Assembly: GCA_003553305.1 (NCBI GenBank)
Contig: PWEB01000137.1
Span: 1-5,024 of the forward strand
Reading direction: 5' to 3'
Length of the DNA: 5,024 nucleotides
Source of the DNA: Syntrophomonadaceae bacterium
Lineage (GTDB): Bacteria; Bacillota; Dethiobacteria; DTU022
Of this stretch, positions 1-4,935 are shown piece by piece (position 1 is the first letter of the stretch; each line of letters starts with the position of its first letter). Made by a program: the position numbers and the translations under genes. The notes beneath the pieces are model-generated. The model was not told the DNA's origin, did no database searches, and was given only the letters and a program-made list of their open reading frames with translations.

Positions 1-145
1 CACAGCCTTCTGCGGCCTTCTCTAAAATCTGTTCGTTCACCAGGGAACCTGCATAAACCACCAGGTCGGCTTCCCGGAGCAAACGCTCTCCTTTAACCGT
101 TATCAATTCGGGGTCTCCCGGACCCGCCCCCACAAAATAAACCAT
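1..145 (-). CDS. cbiF: Cobalt-precorrin-4 C11-methyltransferase, N-terminal fragment cut by the window edge
   Basis: This is the first 48 codons of a SAM-dependent tetrapyrrole methyltransferase that would methylate C11 of cobalt-precorrin-4 in the anaerobic cobalamin pathway, in the cytoplasm. The ATG at 145-143 opens with [30 protein letters not shown] is the glycine-rich motif of the CbiF/CobM class, and the [11 protein letters not shown] stretch at residues 26-36 is typical of CbiF/CobM, which separates it from CbiL, CbiE and CbiH. An AAGGA Shine-Dalgarno lies at 150-154. The gene starts 11 nt after the cbiL stop, so it is the next member of the same operon. A closer upstream ATG at 160-162 is followed at once by TGA and is not a start. 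The remaining three quarters or so of the protein lies beyond the left edge, so its integrity cannot be judged. Confidence 0.9.
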   Translation of the reverse strand, partial: MVYFVGAGPGDPELITVKGERLLREADLVVYAGSLVNEQILEKAAEGC

Positions 146-156
146 CGGATCCTTGA

Positions 157-864
157 TCACATTACCGGCTCCTTCCTCGATATAATTAATGAAAAATATG
201 ACAGATCTTCTTCGACCAGGGCCGGCAGATCGGTGATGACCCGCTGATCTGGATGCCCGCAGGATTCCACCAGGATACTGTTATTTAACCGCCCTGCTTC
301 TCTTAAAGCATCGACGATTTGACCATAACAGCGGGCGGCTTTGAAGATGACCACTGTTTGATAAGCAGACAAATCTTCCTTCGACAACTCGGGCACTGCC
401 GATCCCGGTAAGAGGACTACTTTTTCGTCACCGAAAGCAAGAGGAACCCCTGCTGCAGCAGCAGATGCGCTGAAAGAAGTAATTCCGGGCACCGTGCTAA
501 CCGGGTAACCGGCTTCCTGCAGATGCTGATAGAGGTAAATATAGGTGCTGTAAAGCATGGGATCCCCGAGGGTGAGAAAAGCAGTCGACTGCCCCTGGTC
601 AAGTCCGCTTGTCAGCAAGTCACGCGCCGATTGCCAGGCTTCTTCAAGCTTAGCCTGATCCCGGGTCATCGGAAAATCAATCTCCACTACAGTGCACTCC
701 GGCCTAATAAAACGACCGGCAATCTTCCGGGCAGTGCTTAAATTATCCTTTCCAGTTACCGGCACTGCCACCAGGTCAACTTCTCTGAGGATGCGCACCG
801 CTTTATAGGTTAAAAGTTCCGGATCCCCCGGACCGACCCCGATCCCGTAAAATTGGCCTTTCAT
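157..864 (-). CDS. cbiL: Cobalt-factor II (precorrin-2) C20-methyltransferase
   Basis: The 235-residue cytoplasmic SAM-dependent methyltransferase acts on C20 of cobalt-factor II, the step after cobalt insertion. Near the N-terminus, [18 protein letters not shown] (residues 5-22) is the first family motif. It is followed by a DLVAVP segment, [14 protein letters not shown] (about 98-111), which is the second SAM-pocket motif and has the CbiL/CobI spelling, and [15 protein letters not shown] (about 125-139). Its length fits the family, in which CbiL is slightly longer than CbiF or CbiE. The ATG at 864-862 shares one base with the cbiT TGA (TGATG), with an AGGAG Shine-Dalgarno about 7 nt upstream inside the cbiT 3' end, which suggests translational coupling. 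No frameshift or missing motif is seen. CobI of the aerobic pathway is a close relative, but the neighbouring cbiX and cbiD make the anaerobic assignment the better one. Confidence 0.95.
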   Translation of the reverse strand: MKGQFYGIGVGPGDPELLTYKAVRILREVDLVAVPVTGKDNLSTARKIAGRFIRPECTVVEIDFPMTRDQAKLEEAWQSARDLLTSGLDQGQSTAFLTLGDPMLYSTYIYLYQHLQEAGYPVSTVPGITSFSASAAAAGVPLAFGDEKVVLLPGSAVPELSKEDLSAYQTVVIFKAARCYGQIVDALREAGRLNNSILVESCGHPDQRVITDLPALVEEDLSYFSLIISRKEPVM

Positions 865-1331
865 CAGCTGTCTCCTTTCATGGCAGAAACAATAAACACA
901 GGGTTTAAAGGCTGCAGGGCCATTCCGCTGCCCATCTTGCGGGAACGGGAAATAGAAGCCTGGATAAATTGAAGATCTGCAAAATTGTTTTCTTCAAGCA
1001 AGCGCAAGCTTTCGCTCAGGGTTTCGAGCAAAATACAATTTAAAACCAGAATCCCTCTCGGGTTCAGCAAACTGCCGGCTTTCTTCACTATAAAAGGCAG
1101 TTTTCCCCCGCTGCCGCCGACAATGATCCGGTCAAATGAACCGCGCCCTTCCAGAACTAAAGCTGCCTCTCCTTCAAGGATAGTCACATTTTCCAGGCCA
1201 AATTTTTTAAGATTAGCCCGGATTAGTTTGACTGCCTGCGCGTCACGTTCTACCGCACAAACATGCCCTCCGGGCAGCAGCAGTGCACACTCTATAGTCA
1301 GTCCGCCGCTGCCGGCTCCGATATCAAGCAC
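864..1331 (-). CDS. cbiT: Catalytic part of CbiT (cobalt-precorrin-6B C15-methyltransferase, decarboxylating), translatable from an internal GTG
   Basis: This is the 155-residue reading frame that remains downstream of an in-frame TAA in cbiT. It holds a class I Rossmann-fold SAM methyltransferase: the motif I glycine loop LDIGAGSGG at residues 2-10, the acidic ribose-binding residue in CAVERDA at about 25-31 (Glu28), and FDRIIVGGSGG at about 66-76, whose GGSGG is characteristic of CbiT. CbiT methylates C15 of the corrin precursor and removes the C12 acetate carboxylate. Normal CbiT proteins are about 190-200 residues and have a helical N-terminal segment with a conserved PxTK motif before motif I. 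A product starting here would lack it. An AGGAGG at 1340-1345 sits 8 nt before the GTG, so initiation here is credible, although the site may simply be the codons for Glu-Glu-Gly. Whether such a product folds or works is unknown. Confidence 0.6.
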   Translation of the reverse strand: MLDIGAGSGGLTIECALLLPGGHVCAVERDAQAVKLIRANLKKFGLENVTILEGEAALVLEGRGSFDRIIVGGSGGKLPFIVKKAGSLLNPRGILVLNCILLETLSESLRLLEENNFADLQFIQASISRSRKMGSGMALQPLNPVFIVSAMKGDS

Positions 1332-1345
1332 CTGCTGCCCCTCCT
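1329..1345 (-). promoter_or_regulatory. Internal Shine-Dalgarno and GTG in cbiT, possible restart site
   Basis: On the minus strand AGGAGG (1345-1340) is followed after 8 nt by GTG (1331-1329), which encodes the first residue of the VLDIGAG motif. The spacing is near ideal. It lies about 35 nt downstream of the premature TAA, close enough for a terminating ribosome to re-initiate. The same bases also encode Glu-Glu-Gly in the uninterrupted frame, so the site may be fortuitous. Confidence 0.45.
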
Positions 1346-1455
1346 CTAATCTTAGCTTAGACAGGGTCAGGCAGCGTATTTACTGCTTGGTCAGCGGCAC
1401 CTCTCCACGCTCAAACCACTCATCAGGCAGCCCCGGGGTAAGGTTTCGTTTTCGC

Positions 1456-2079
1456 TTATTCACCATTAATCACCACCAGGTTTAAGTCCGAACCGTTAAA
1501 ATCGAGCAAGTCTGCGGGATAGCCTGCAGTGATTTTTTCATTCGGGTAAGACAAATTTTCTCCAATATAAACTTTTTTTCCTTTGATCCCGGCTTCAAAA
1601 AGTCTCCGGCAAACCAGGGCCGGTGTGTTTTTGGGATCAGTAAAAAGAGCGACTTTTTCGGAAGCGCTGATTATTGCGGCCAGGTCATCAAGCTCGCGCC
1701 CATGCAGGCTGAAGATACGCGCATCGTGCCAGGTCAGACCCAGGCGGGCAAACATGTACTGCACCGCGCTGATCCCGGGGTAAACAACCAGGGTCTGCCG
1801 CCCGAATTCCCTGGCCAGGAGGGGCAGCATACTGTAAATACCGGTATCCCCGGAAACTAAGATCCCGACCTTTTGATCGGTTAACCGGTCCTTGATGATC
1901 GCCATCAAGAGATTTAAATTCTTTTTAATCTCGAGTTTTTCCTGCCCCGGAAAATTAAACAGTTCGAGGTTGCGCTTTCCGCCGATCAGCAAATCACATT
2001 TTGCAGCCTGCTCGACAATCGCCGGTGAAAGGTAGTCAGGTGAACCGGGACCCACTCCCAAAACGAAAACCTTATTCAA
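1456..2079 (-). CDS. cbiE: Cobalt-precorrin-7 C5-methyltransferase
   Basis: This 207-residue cytoplasmic SAM-dependent tetrapyrrole methyltransferase methylates C5 of the contracted corrin ring. Visible motifs are VFVLGVGPGSPDYLSP at residues 4-19, DLLIGGKRNLELF at about 29-41, VSGDTGIYSML at about 75-85, PGISAVQYMFARLG at about 101-114 and the IFSLHGR signature at about 123-129. These are CbiE features and distinguish it from CbiF, CbiH and CbiL. The start is TTG at 2079-2077, directly after the cbiD TAA. It is supported by GGAGGAG at 2086-2092 with 6 nt spacing and because the protein then begins the normal few residues before the glycine motif. In some organisms CbiE and CbiT are fused (as in CobL); here they are separate, with cbiT overlapping the last 11 nt. 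Its length is normal for a stand-alone CbiE, and it appears intact. Confidence 0.95.
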   Translation of the reverse strand: MNKVFVLGVGPGSPDYLSPAIVEQAAKCDLLIGGKRNLELFNFPGQEKLEIKKNLNLLMAIIKDRLTDQKVGILVSGDTGIYSMLPLLAREFGRQTLVVYPGISAVQYMFARLGLTWHDARIFSLHGRELDDLAAIISASEKVALFTDPKNTPALVCRRLFEAGIKGKKVYIGENLSYPNEKITAGYPADLLDFNGSDLNLVVINGE

Positions 2080-3192
2080 TTAAAACTCCTCCAGTATCTT
2101 TAGGGCCTGCTCATCATTACCAAGCAATCCCCGGCGGAAATTAAAAAGCACTGTGCCTACATTAATCTCATCATACAGATAAGCTGCCGCCCGTTCACTG
2201 ACAGCTGCAGACAACTGATCAAACCACCCGGGGCCACCGAGACCCTCTAAAATATCAACCATATCTTCAGTGGTGATTGCTTCCTGCAGCTTTTGAATGG
2301 TCTTTGCGCCTGCGCCAAGCAGAGCCGCCCGGGCAGCAAATGTTTCAAAACGGGCATCGGCGACCCGGCTGTGAGTGTTAAAAATGCCAGCGCTGACTTT
2401 GATCAATTTACCGATATGCCCGATCATCAGGACCTTTCCAAACTGCAGTTCCAGACAGCGATCCAGGGAAAAACCGACCAGGTTGCCGATTTTAACTACT
2501 GCTTTTTCAGGCAGTCTAAAATGATTTAGGGCCAGTTCACGGCCAAAATTGCCAGTAACCAACACTACCGGACCTCGATGCTCATGACGCGCAGCATTCA
2601 ATTCCAGGGCCAGGGTATCCTTATAAGACTGCTCAGACATCGGTTCGACCAAGCCGCTGGTGCCGAGGATAGAAAGCCCGCCCATTACTCCCAACTTAGA
2701 ATTTAAGGTTTTACGGCCCAGGCGTTCACCATCAGGAATAGATATTTCTACTTCCACCCCTCTTCCCGGCGGCAAAACAGAACCGACTTCTTCTAAAATC
2801 ATCTTTTCCGGCACCGGGTTAATAGCCGGCTTGCCAACCTCCACCTGCAGGCCGGGTTTAGTAACCATCCCAACCCCCCGGCCGACCGTTAGAGTTACCC
2901 CCGGTTCAGAGGCAGGAACCGCCTTCGCAAAAATCTTCATCCCGTTTGTAATATCCGGGTCATCACCGGCATCTTTACGCACAGAACAGATTACCCGGTT
3001 TAAAGATTGGTCGATATCCTCCACAGTCATCTCCAACCTGATTCCGGCCGGAGTGTCAATGCTGATCACATCAAGCAGGCGGCCGCTAAAAAGGACCTCT
3101 GCTGCAGCCTTAGCCGCTGCTGCTGCGCACGAACCGGTGCTGCGTCCGCGGCGTAGCCTGCGCCCTTCATTTACAGTATGATCCCAGCTCAT
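2080..3192 (-). CDS. cbiD: Cobalt-precorrin-5B C1-methyltransferase
   Basis: This 370-residue protein is the anaerobic-pathway-specific methyltransferase that adds the C1 methyl group after ring contraction; it is unrelated to the CbiF/CbiL fold. Hallmarks are LRRGRSTGSCAAAAAKAA at residues 13-30, which is the highly conserved CbiD N-terminal signature; LGVMGGLSILGTSGLVEPMS in the middle (about 167-186); a VLVTGNFGREL segment; and MIGHIGKLIKVSAGIFNTHS (about 256-275). The length fits the family. The ATG at 3192-3190 overlaps the cbiC TGA in an ATGA junction, with AGGGAG at 3200-3205 about 7 nt upstream. Its presence is strong evidence that the operon encodes the early-cobalt route rather than the oxygen-dependent route, which uses CobF instead. 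Its TAA is immediately followed, in the same frame, by the TTG of cbiE. Confidence 0.97.
   Translation of the reverse strand: MSWDHTVNEGRRLRRGRSTGSCAAAAAKAAAEVLFSGRLLDVISIDTPAGIRLEMTVEDIDQSLNRVICSVRKDAGDDPDITNGMKIFAKAVPASEPGVTLTVGRGVGMVTKPGLQVEVGKPAINPVPEKMILEEVGSVLPPGRGVEVEISIPDGERLGRKTLNSKLGVMGGLSILGTSGLVEPMSEQSYKDTLALELNAARHEHRGPVVLVTGNFGRELALNHFRLPEKAVVKIGNLVGFSLDRCLELQFGKVLMIGHIGKLIKVSAGIFNTHSRVADARFETFAARAALLGAGAKTIQKLQEAITTEDMVDILEGLGGPGWFDQLSAAVSERAAAYLYDEINVGTVLFNFRRGLLGNDEQALKILEEF
2086..2092 (-). promoter_or_regulatory. Ribosome binding site that fixes the TTG start of cbiE
   Basis: GGAGGAG lies inside the last codons of cbiD (encoding part of its Leu-Glu-Glu-Phe end) and is 6 nt from the TTG at 2079. 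No ATG or GTG fits between the cbiD stop and the conserved GVGPG motif, so this site decides the non-standard start. Confidence 0.75.
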
Positions 3193-3854
3193 TTAAACGC
3201 TCCCTGCTGTTTTTGCGCTGCCAGTTTGAGCAAAGCATTGATAATCGCTACCGCCACAGGACTGCCACCTTTTCGTCCGCGTACAATAATGTGGGGAACA
3301 GCAGCTTTTCGCAGTTCATCTTTTGATTCTTCGGCTTCAACAAAACCAACCGGCACACCGACCACTAAGACCGGAGAGACCTTTTTCTCACCAACAAGGC
3401 GCAGCAGCTCATATAAAGCGGTCGGGGCATTACCGATCGCATATATAGCCTGCGGATATTTTTCAGCAGCCCGCCTGATATTGATCATCGAACGGGTCAA
3501 CCCGTTTTTTTCGGCAGCCTGCCTGGTTTCTTCCTCTCCAACCAGGCAATCCACCCGCCCGTCAAAAAGATGCAGAGCTTTTTTATTAATCCCGGTGGCA
3601 ATCATATTAGTATCGGTAACTACTACCTGGCGGCCTTTAATAAAAGCAGCCAGAGCACCATCTAAGGCACCAGGCGAGAAACCCAACAGATCGGCATATT
3701 CGAAATCAGCCGTGGTATGGATTACTCTTTTCACCACCGCAGCTTCACTTAAGTCAAATTTATCTATTCCGGCGCCAAGTTCCTCTGTGATGATCTGCAT
3801 ACTCTTGCTCTCAATTTCCTGCGGATCGGTAATAAAGGTTTTCAAATTGATCAC
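3189..3854 (-). CDS. cbiC: Cobalt-precorrin-8 methylmutase
   Basis: The 221-residue enzyme moves the methyl group from C11 to C12 of cobalt-precorrin-8 to give cobyrinate, the last corrin-ring step before amidation. Evidence includes VKRVIHTTADFEYADLL (about 41-57), whose His46 matches the catalytic histidine of the CbiC/CobH family; VVTDTNMIATGINK (about 76-89); RSMINIRRAAE; YAIGNAPTALYELLRL; PVLVVGVPVGFVEAEESKDE; and the C-terminal RGRKGGSPVAVAIINALLKLA. Length is close to the usual 205-220 residues. The start is GTG at 3854-3852, overlapping the cbiX TGA as GTGA. There is no strong Shine-Dalgarno before it, only a GGA next to the start, so translation probably depends on coupling to cbiX. 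No key segment is missing. CobH of the aerobic pathway is homologous; operon context favours CbiC. Confidence 0.96.
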   Translation of the reverse strand: MINLKTFITDPQEIESKSMQIITEELGAGIDKFDLSEAAVVKRVIHTTADFEYADLLGFSPGALDGALAAFIKGRQVVVTDTNMIATGINKKALHLFDGRVDCLVGEEETRQAAEKNGLTRSMINIRRAAEKYPQAIYAIGNAPTALYELLRLVGEKKVSPVLVVGVPVGFVEAEESKDELRKAAVPHIIVRGRKGGSPVAVAIINALLKLAAQKQQGAFK

Positions 3855-4219
3855 TCCATTTCTGCAAGCCGGTCGATAAGAATGTCGGCCAGGCGAGAAT
3901 CCGCGCCAAGCGGCCGGCCCAGCTGCATTTCCACATTTGGATACTGTTCGCTCAGGGCTGACAGTTCCTCGGGGATATCTACCTTAACATGCTGTCCCAC
4001 CGCAATCAAAAAAGGAAGGACCTTGATCCTTGTAATCCCGGCCTTTATCTGCTCCCGGATTGCTGTCGCCAAATCCGGTTCACTCAATTGCAAGGATGCA
4101 TAATCGACTCGCTCCCAATTTGATTTTTCCTTGACCATTTGGGTGACTGCGGCCAGGGTTTTAGTAGCCTCGGGCGCTTTGCTGCCATGCCCAAGGATAA
4201 TCAAACCTCTTTTCGTCAC
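3851..4219 (-). CDS. cbiX: Small-type sirohydrochlorin cobaltochelatase
   Basis: This 122-residue protein is the short, single-domain form of the class II chelatase (CbiXS). It would insert Co2+ into sirohydrochlorin and work as a homodimer. GLIILGHGSKAPEA at residues 5-18 carries the first metal-binding and catalytic histidine (His11). FLIAVGQHVKVDIPEEL at about 70-86 carries the second (His77) with the family HxxxDIP pattern. The GTG at 4219-4217 is chosen as the start because AGGAGG at 4227-4232 lies 7 nt upstream and the product then begins just before the first beta strand, as usual. An in-frame ATG at 4261 would add 14 residues with no family counterpart and a poorer ribosome site. No histidine-rich tail is present. 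Other members of this fold load nickel (CfbA) or iron (SirB), but the cbi genes downstream make cobalt the likely metal. Confidence 0.9.
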   Translation of the reverse strand: MTKRGLIILGHGSKAPEATKTLAAVTQMVKEKSNWERVDYASLQLSEPDLATAIREQIKAGITRIKVLPFLIAVGQHVKVDIPEELSALSEQYPNVEMQLGRPLGADSRLADILIDRLAEME

Positions 4220-4226
4220 GTTGAAG

Positions 4227-4232
4227 CCTCCT
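4227..4232 (-). promoter_or_regulatory. Ribosome binding site deciding the cbiX start
   Basis: AGGAGG on the minus strand with 7 nt spacing to the GTG at 4219. It is the best Shine-Dalgarno in the 101-nt gap and argues for the 122-residue form of CbiX over a longer form starting at the ATG at 4261. Confidence 0.75.
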
Positions 4233-4266
4233 ATTCCTGAAAACCATTTTATTTTTAACATATCAG

Positions 4267-4296
4267 GCCCTTATAATAAGGGCAGGTGATACACCT
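4267..4296. repeat. Two adjacent palindromes upstream of cbiX
   Basis: GCCCTTAT (4267-4274) and ATAAGGGC (4276-4283) form a perfect 8-base inverted repeat around one central base. It is followed directly by AGGTG-ATA-CACCT (4284-4296), a 5-base inverted repeat with a 3-base centre. Both sit in the 101-nt gap between the membrane-anchored protein and cbiX, the largest gap inside the operon. There is no T-tract on either side, so a terminator is unlikely. They could be RNA hairpins that affect mRNA stability or processing, a protein binding site, or chance. Confidence 0.5.
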
Positions 4297-4320
4297 CTTA
4301 GCTAACCTTTATATATTTCA

Positions 4321-4743
4321 CTATCCGGAAAAAGCTTCTTTCTTCTTAACCCGGTAGTAAATAACTCCGGCAATCAAAACAAATCCTAATAAAACAAGCG
4401 CTACCCCCGGTCCTCGGGGCAGGGATTGACTGGTCTCTTCTCCTACAACATATTCCGCCCGATGACCAAAACCATCATCAGCGACCAAAAGCTCAGCTTC
4501 TTCCGAGTCATATCTGAAATATCCTTCCTCGTCAACATCGCCCCTGGCAAGCTCTTCCCCGTTATGGTCATAAGCAACCACTTCCGCATGCCGGGCAATG
4601 CTGCCGTCATCAAAGACCACCTTCACCTTATCTTCTTCCATCGGCTCAATGAGCATCAAATGAGCAAAAACCGGAGAAGCAGACAGGAGAAGCAACAGGG
4701 AACAAAGAACAAATATAAATATATGAAATTTTTTTAGGGACAT
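4321..4743 (-). CDS. Secreted, C-terminally membrane-anchored protein, possible cobalt or nickel uptake accessory protein
   Basis: This 140-residue protein is of uncertain family. Residues 1-27 form a signal peptide (Lys4-Lys5, hydrophobic core about 8-20, SPVFA before the likely cleavage), which would leave His28 as the mature N-terminus. Residues 28-108 are an acidic extracytoplasmic domain with beta-rich, Ig-like or carboxypeptidase-regulatory-like features (EVVAYDHNGEELARGDVDEE, then EGYFRYD) and further histidines at 52, 60 and 94 (GFGHRAEYVV). Residues 113-130 form one transmembrane helix followed by RVKKK, giving an outside-N, inside-C topology. From general memory, this layout resembles the small extracytoplasmic partners of ECF-type Ni/Co transporters (NikK/NikL-like), and its place ahead of cbiX fits cobalt handling. 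That role is inference. The ATG at 4743 is chosen because GAGGTG lies 10 nt upstream; a TTG at 4761 would overlap that site. It ends in TAG. Confidence 0.8.
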   Translation of the reverse strand: MSLKKFHIFIFVLCSLLLLLSASPVFAHLMLIEPMEEDKVKVVFDDGSIARHAEVVAYDHNGEELARGDVDEEGYFRYDSEEAELLVADDGFGHRAEYVVGEETSQSLPRGPGVALVLLGFVLIAGVIYYRVKKKEAFSG

Positions 4744-4770
4744 ATTTGGAAAACACCTCAAATTAATTAT

Positions 4771-4919
4771 GTTAAAAGGTTTAAACTTTTAAATGGCCTG
4801 CCCCCTACCGGCCTGTTGGCCTAACAACACCGGGAAGGGACAGTTTTAATACCGGAGAGGAAAATTACAGCCTTAAGGCCTGCCGAAAGAAAGGAGTATA
4901 AAAAACGGCATCTCTCCGG
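4771..4919 (+). promoter_or_regulatory. Structured leader with cobalamin-riboswitch-like words (divergent or decayed, low confidence)
   Basis: On the plus strand, words resembling the cobalamin riboswitch occur in the canonical order: GTTAAAAGG (4771-4779); CCTGCCCCCTACC (4798-4810), which recalls the GCxGCCCCCGCxACTG region; a hairpin ending in CCGGGAAGG (4830-4838); and AGCCTTAAGGCCTGCC (4869-4884), which matches the B12 box AGCCCGAAGACCTGCC at 13 of 16 positions. Stems visible on either strand are CTGCCCC/GGGACAG (4798-4804/4837-4843, one imperfect pair) enclosing CCGG/CCGG and GTTG/CAAC; CCGGAGAG/CTCTCCGG (4852-4859/4912-4919); and TGCCG/CGGCA (4881-4885/4906-4910). Against it: the GGTGxAAxTCC element is missing, no P1 stem is clear, the B12-like box is partly a palindrome, and the element points away from the cbi operon. 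One imperfect pair is a G-U wobble only on the minus strand, another only on the plus strand, so base pairing does not settle the direction. Confidence 0.33.
4772..4792. repeat. AT-rich inverted repeat upstream of the first complete gene
   Basis: TTAAAAG (4772-4778) and CTTTTAA (4786-4792) are perfect 7-base arms around a 7-base centre, and GTTTAAAC at 4779-4786 is itself palindromic. The repeat lies about 12 nt upstream of the GAGGTG ribosome site of the membrane-anchored protein. It could be an operator or an mRNA hairpin, or part of the structured leader described here. Confidence 0.5.
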
Positions 4920-4935
4920 GTGCACACAAAGTTTC

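Larger units (their letters stand above)
864..1466 (-). pseudogene. cbiT: Full cbiT locus interrupted by an in-frame TAA at codon 29
   Basis: The ancestral gene appears to run from the ATG at 1466-1464 to the TGA at 866-864, 200 codons before the final stop, which is the usual CbiT length. Before the break the frame reads LPDEWFERGEVPLTKQ (codons 13-28), and after it IRCLTLSKLRLEEGQQ leads into LDIGAGSGG. Both halves match CbiT family sequence and lie in the same frame with no residue gained or lost except the TAA at codon 29. A single substitution from GAA (Glu) is the simplest origin. The start overlaps the 3' end of cbiE by 11 nt, as expected in a coupled operon, with a weak GGTGGTG ribosome site upstream. 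The locus may be a true nonsense allele, a sequencing or assembly error, or a gene rescued by re-initiation at 1331. All other cbi genes here are intact, so a recent change or an error is more likely than long decay. Confidence 0.7.

Noticed and set aside
985..1485. Plus-strand open frame of 166 codons opposite cbiT
   Set aside because: It spans the cbiT locus and the end of cbiE, is rich in Ser, Pro and Arg, and shows no family motif. The interrupted cbiT reading explains the region better.
2660..3181. Plus-strand open frame of 173 codons opposite cbiD
   Set aside because: It is an antisense shadow of the conserved N-terminal half of CbiD, with biased Ser/Pro/Arg composition and no convincing ribosome site.
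3178..3879. Long plus-strand open frame of 233 codons opposite cbiC
   Set aside because: It lies over cbiC and the start of cbiD, whose minus-strand products carry clear family motifs. The plus-strand translation is rich in Ser, Pro, Arg and Thr with no recognisable domain, as expected for an antisense shadow.
4220..4261. Longer CbiX starting at the ATG at 4261
   Set aside because: It would add 14 residues before the normal N-terminus, and the AGGAGG at 4227-4232 fits the GTG at 4219 instead.
4744..4761. TTG start at 4761 for the secreted protein
   Set aside because: It would overlap its own best Shine-Dalgarno (GAGGTG) and add MRCFPN before a signal peptide that starts well at MSLKK.
4746..4773. 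Plus-strand promoter TTGGAA with 16-nt spacing to TATGTT
   Set aside because: Each hexamer matches consensus at only four of six positions, and the predicted start near 4780 would fall after the first riboswitch-like word, so it cannot be supported.
4764..4795. Minus-strand promoter with a CATAAT -10 just before the secreted protein gene
   Set aside because: The -35 region (ATTTAA) is poor, and transcription would start almost on top of the ribosome site.
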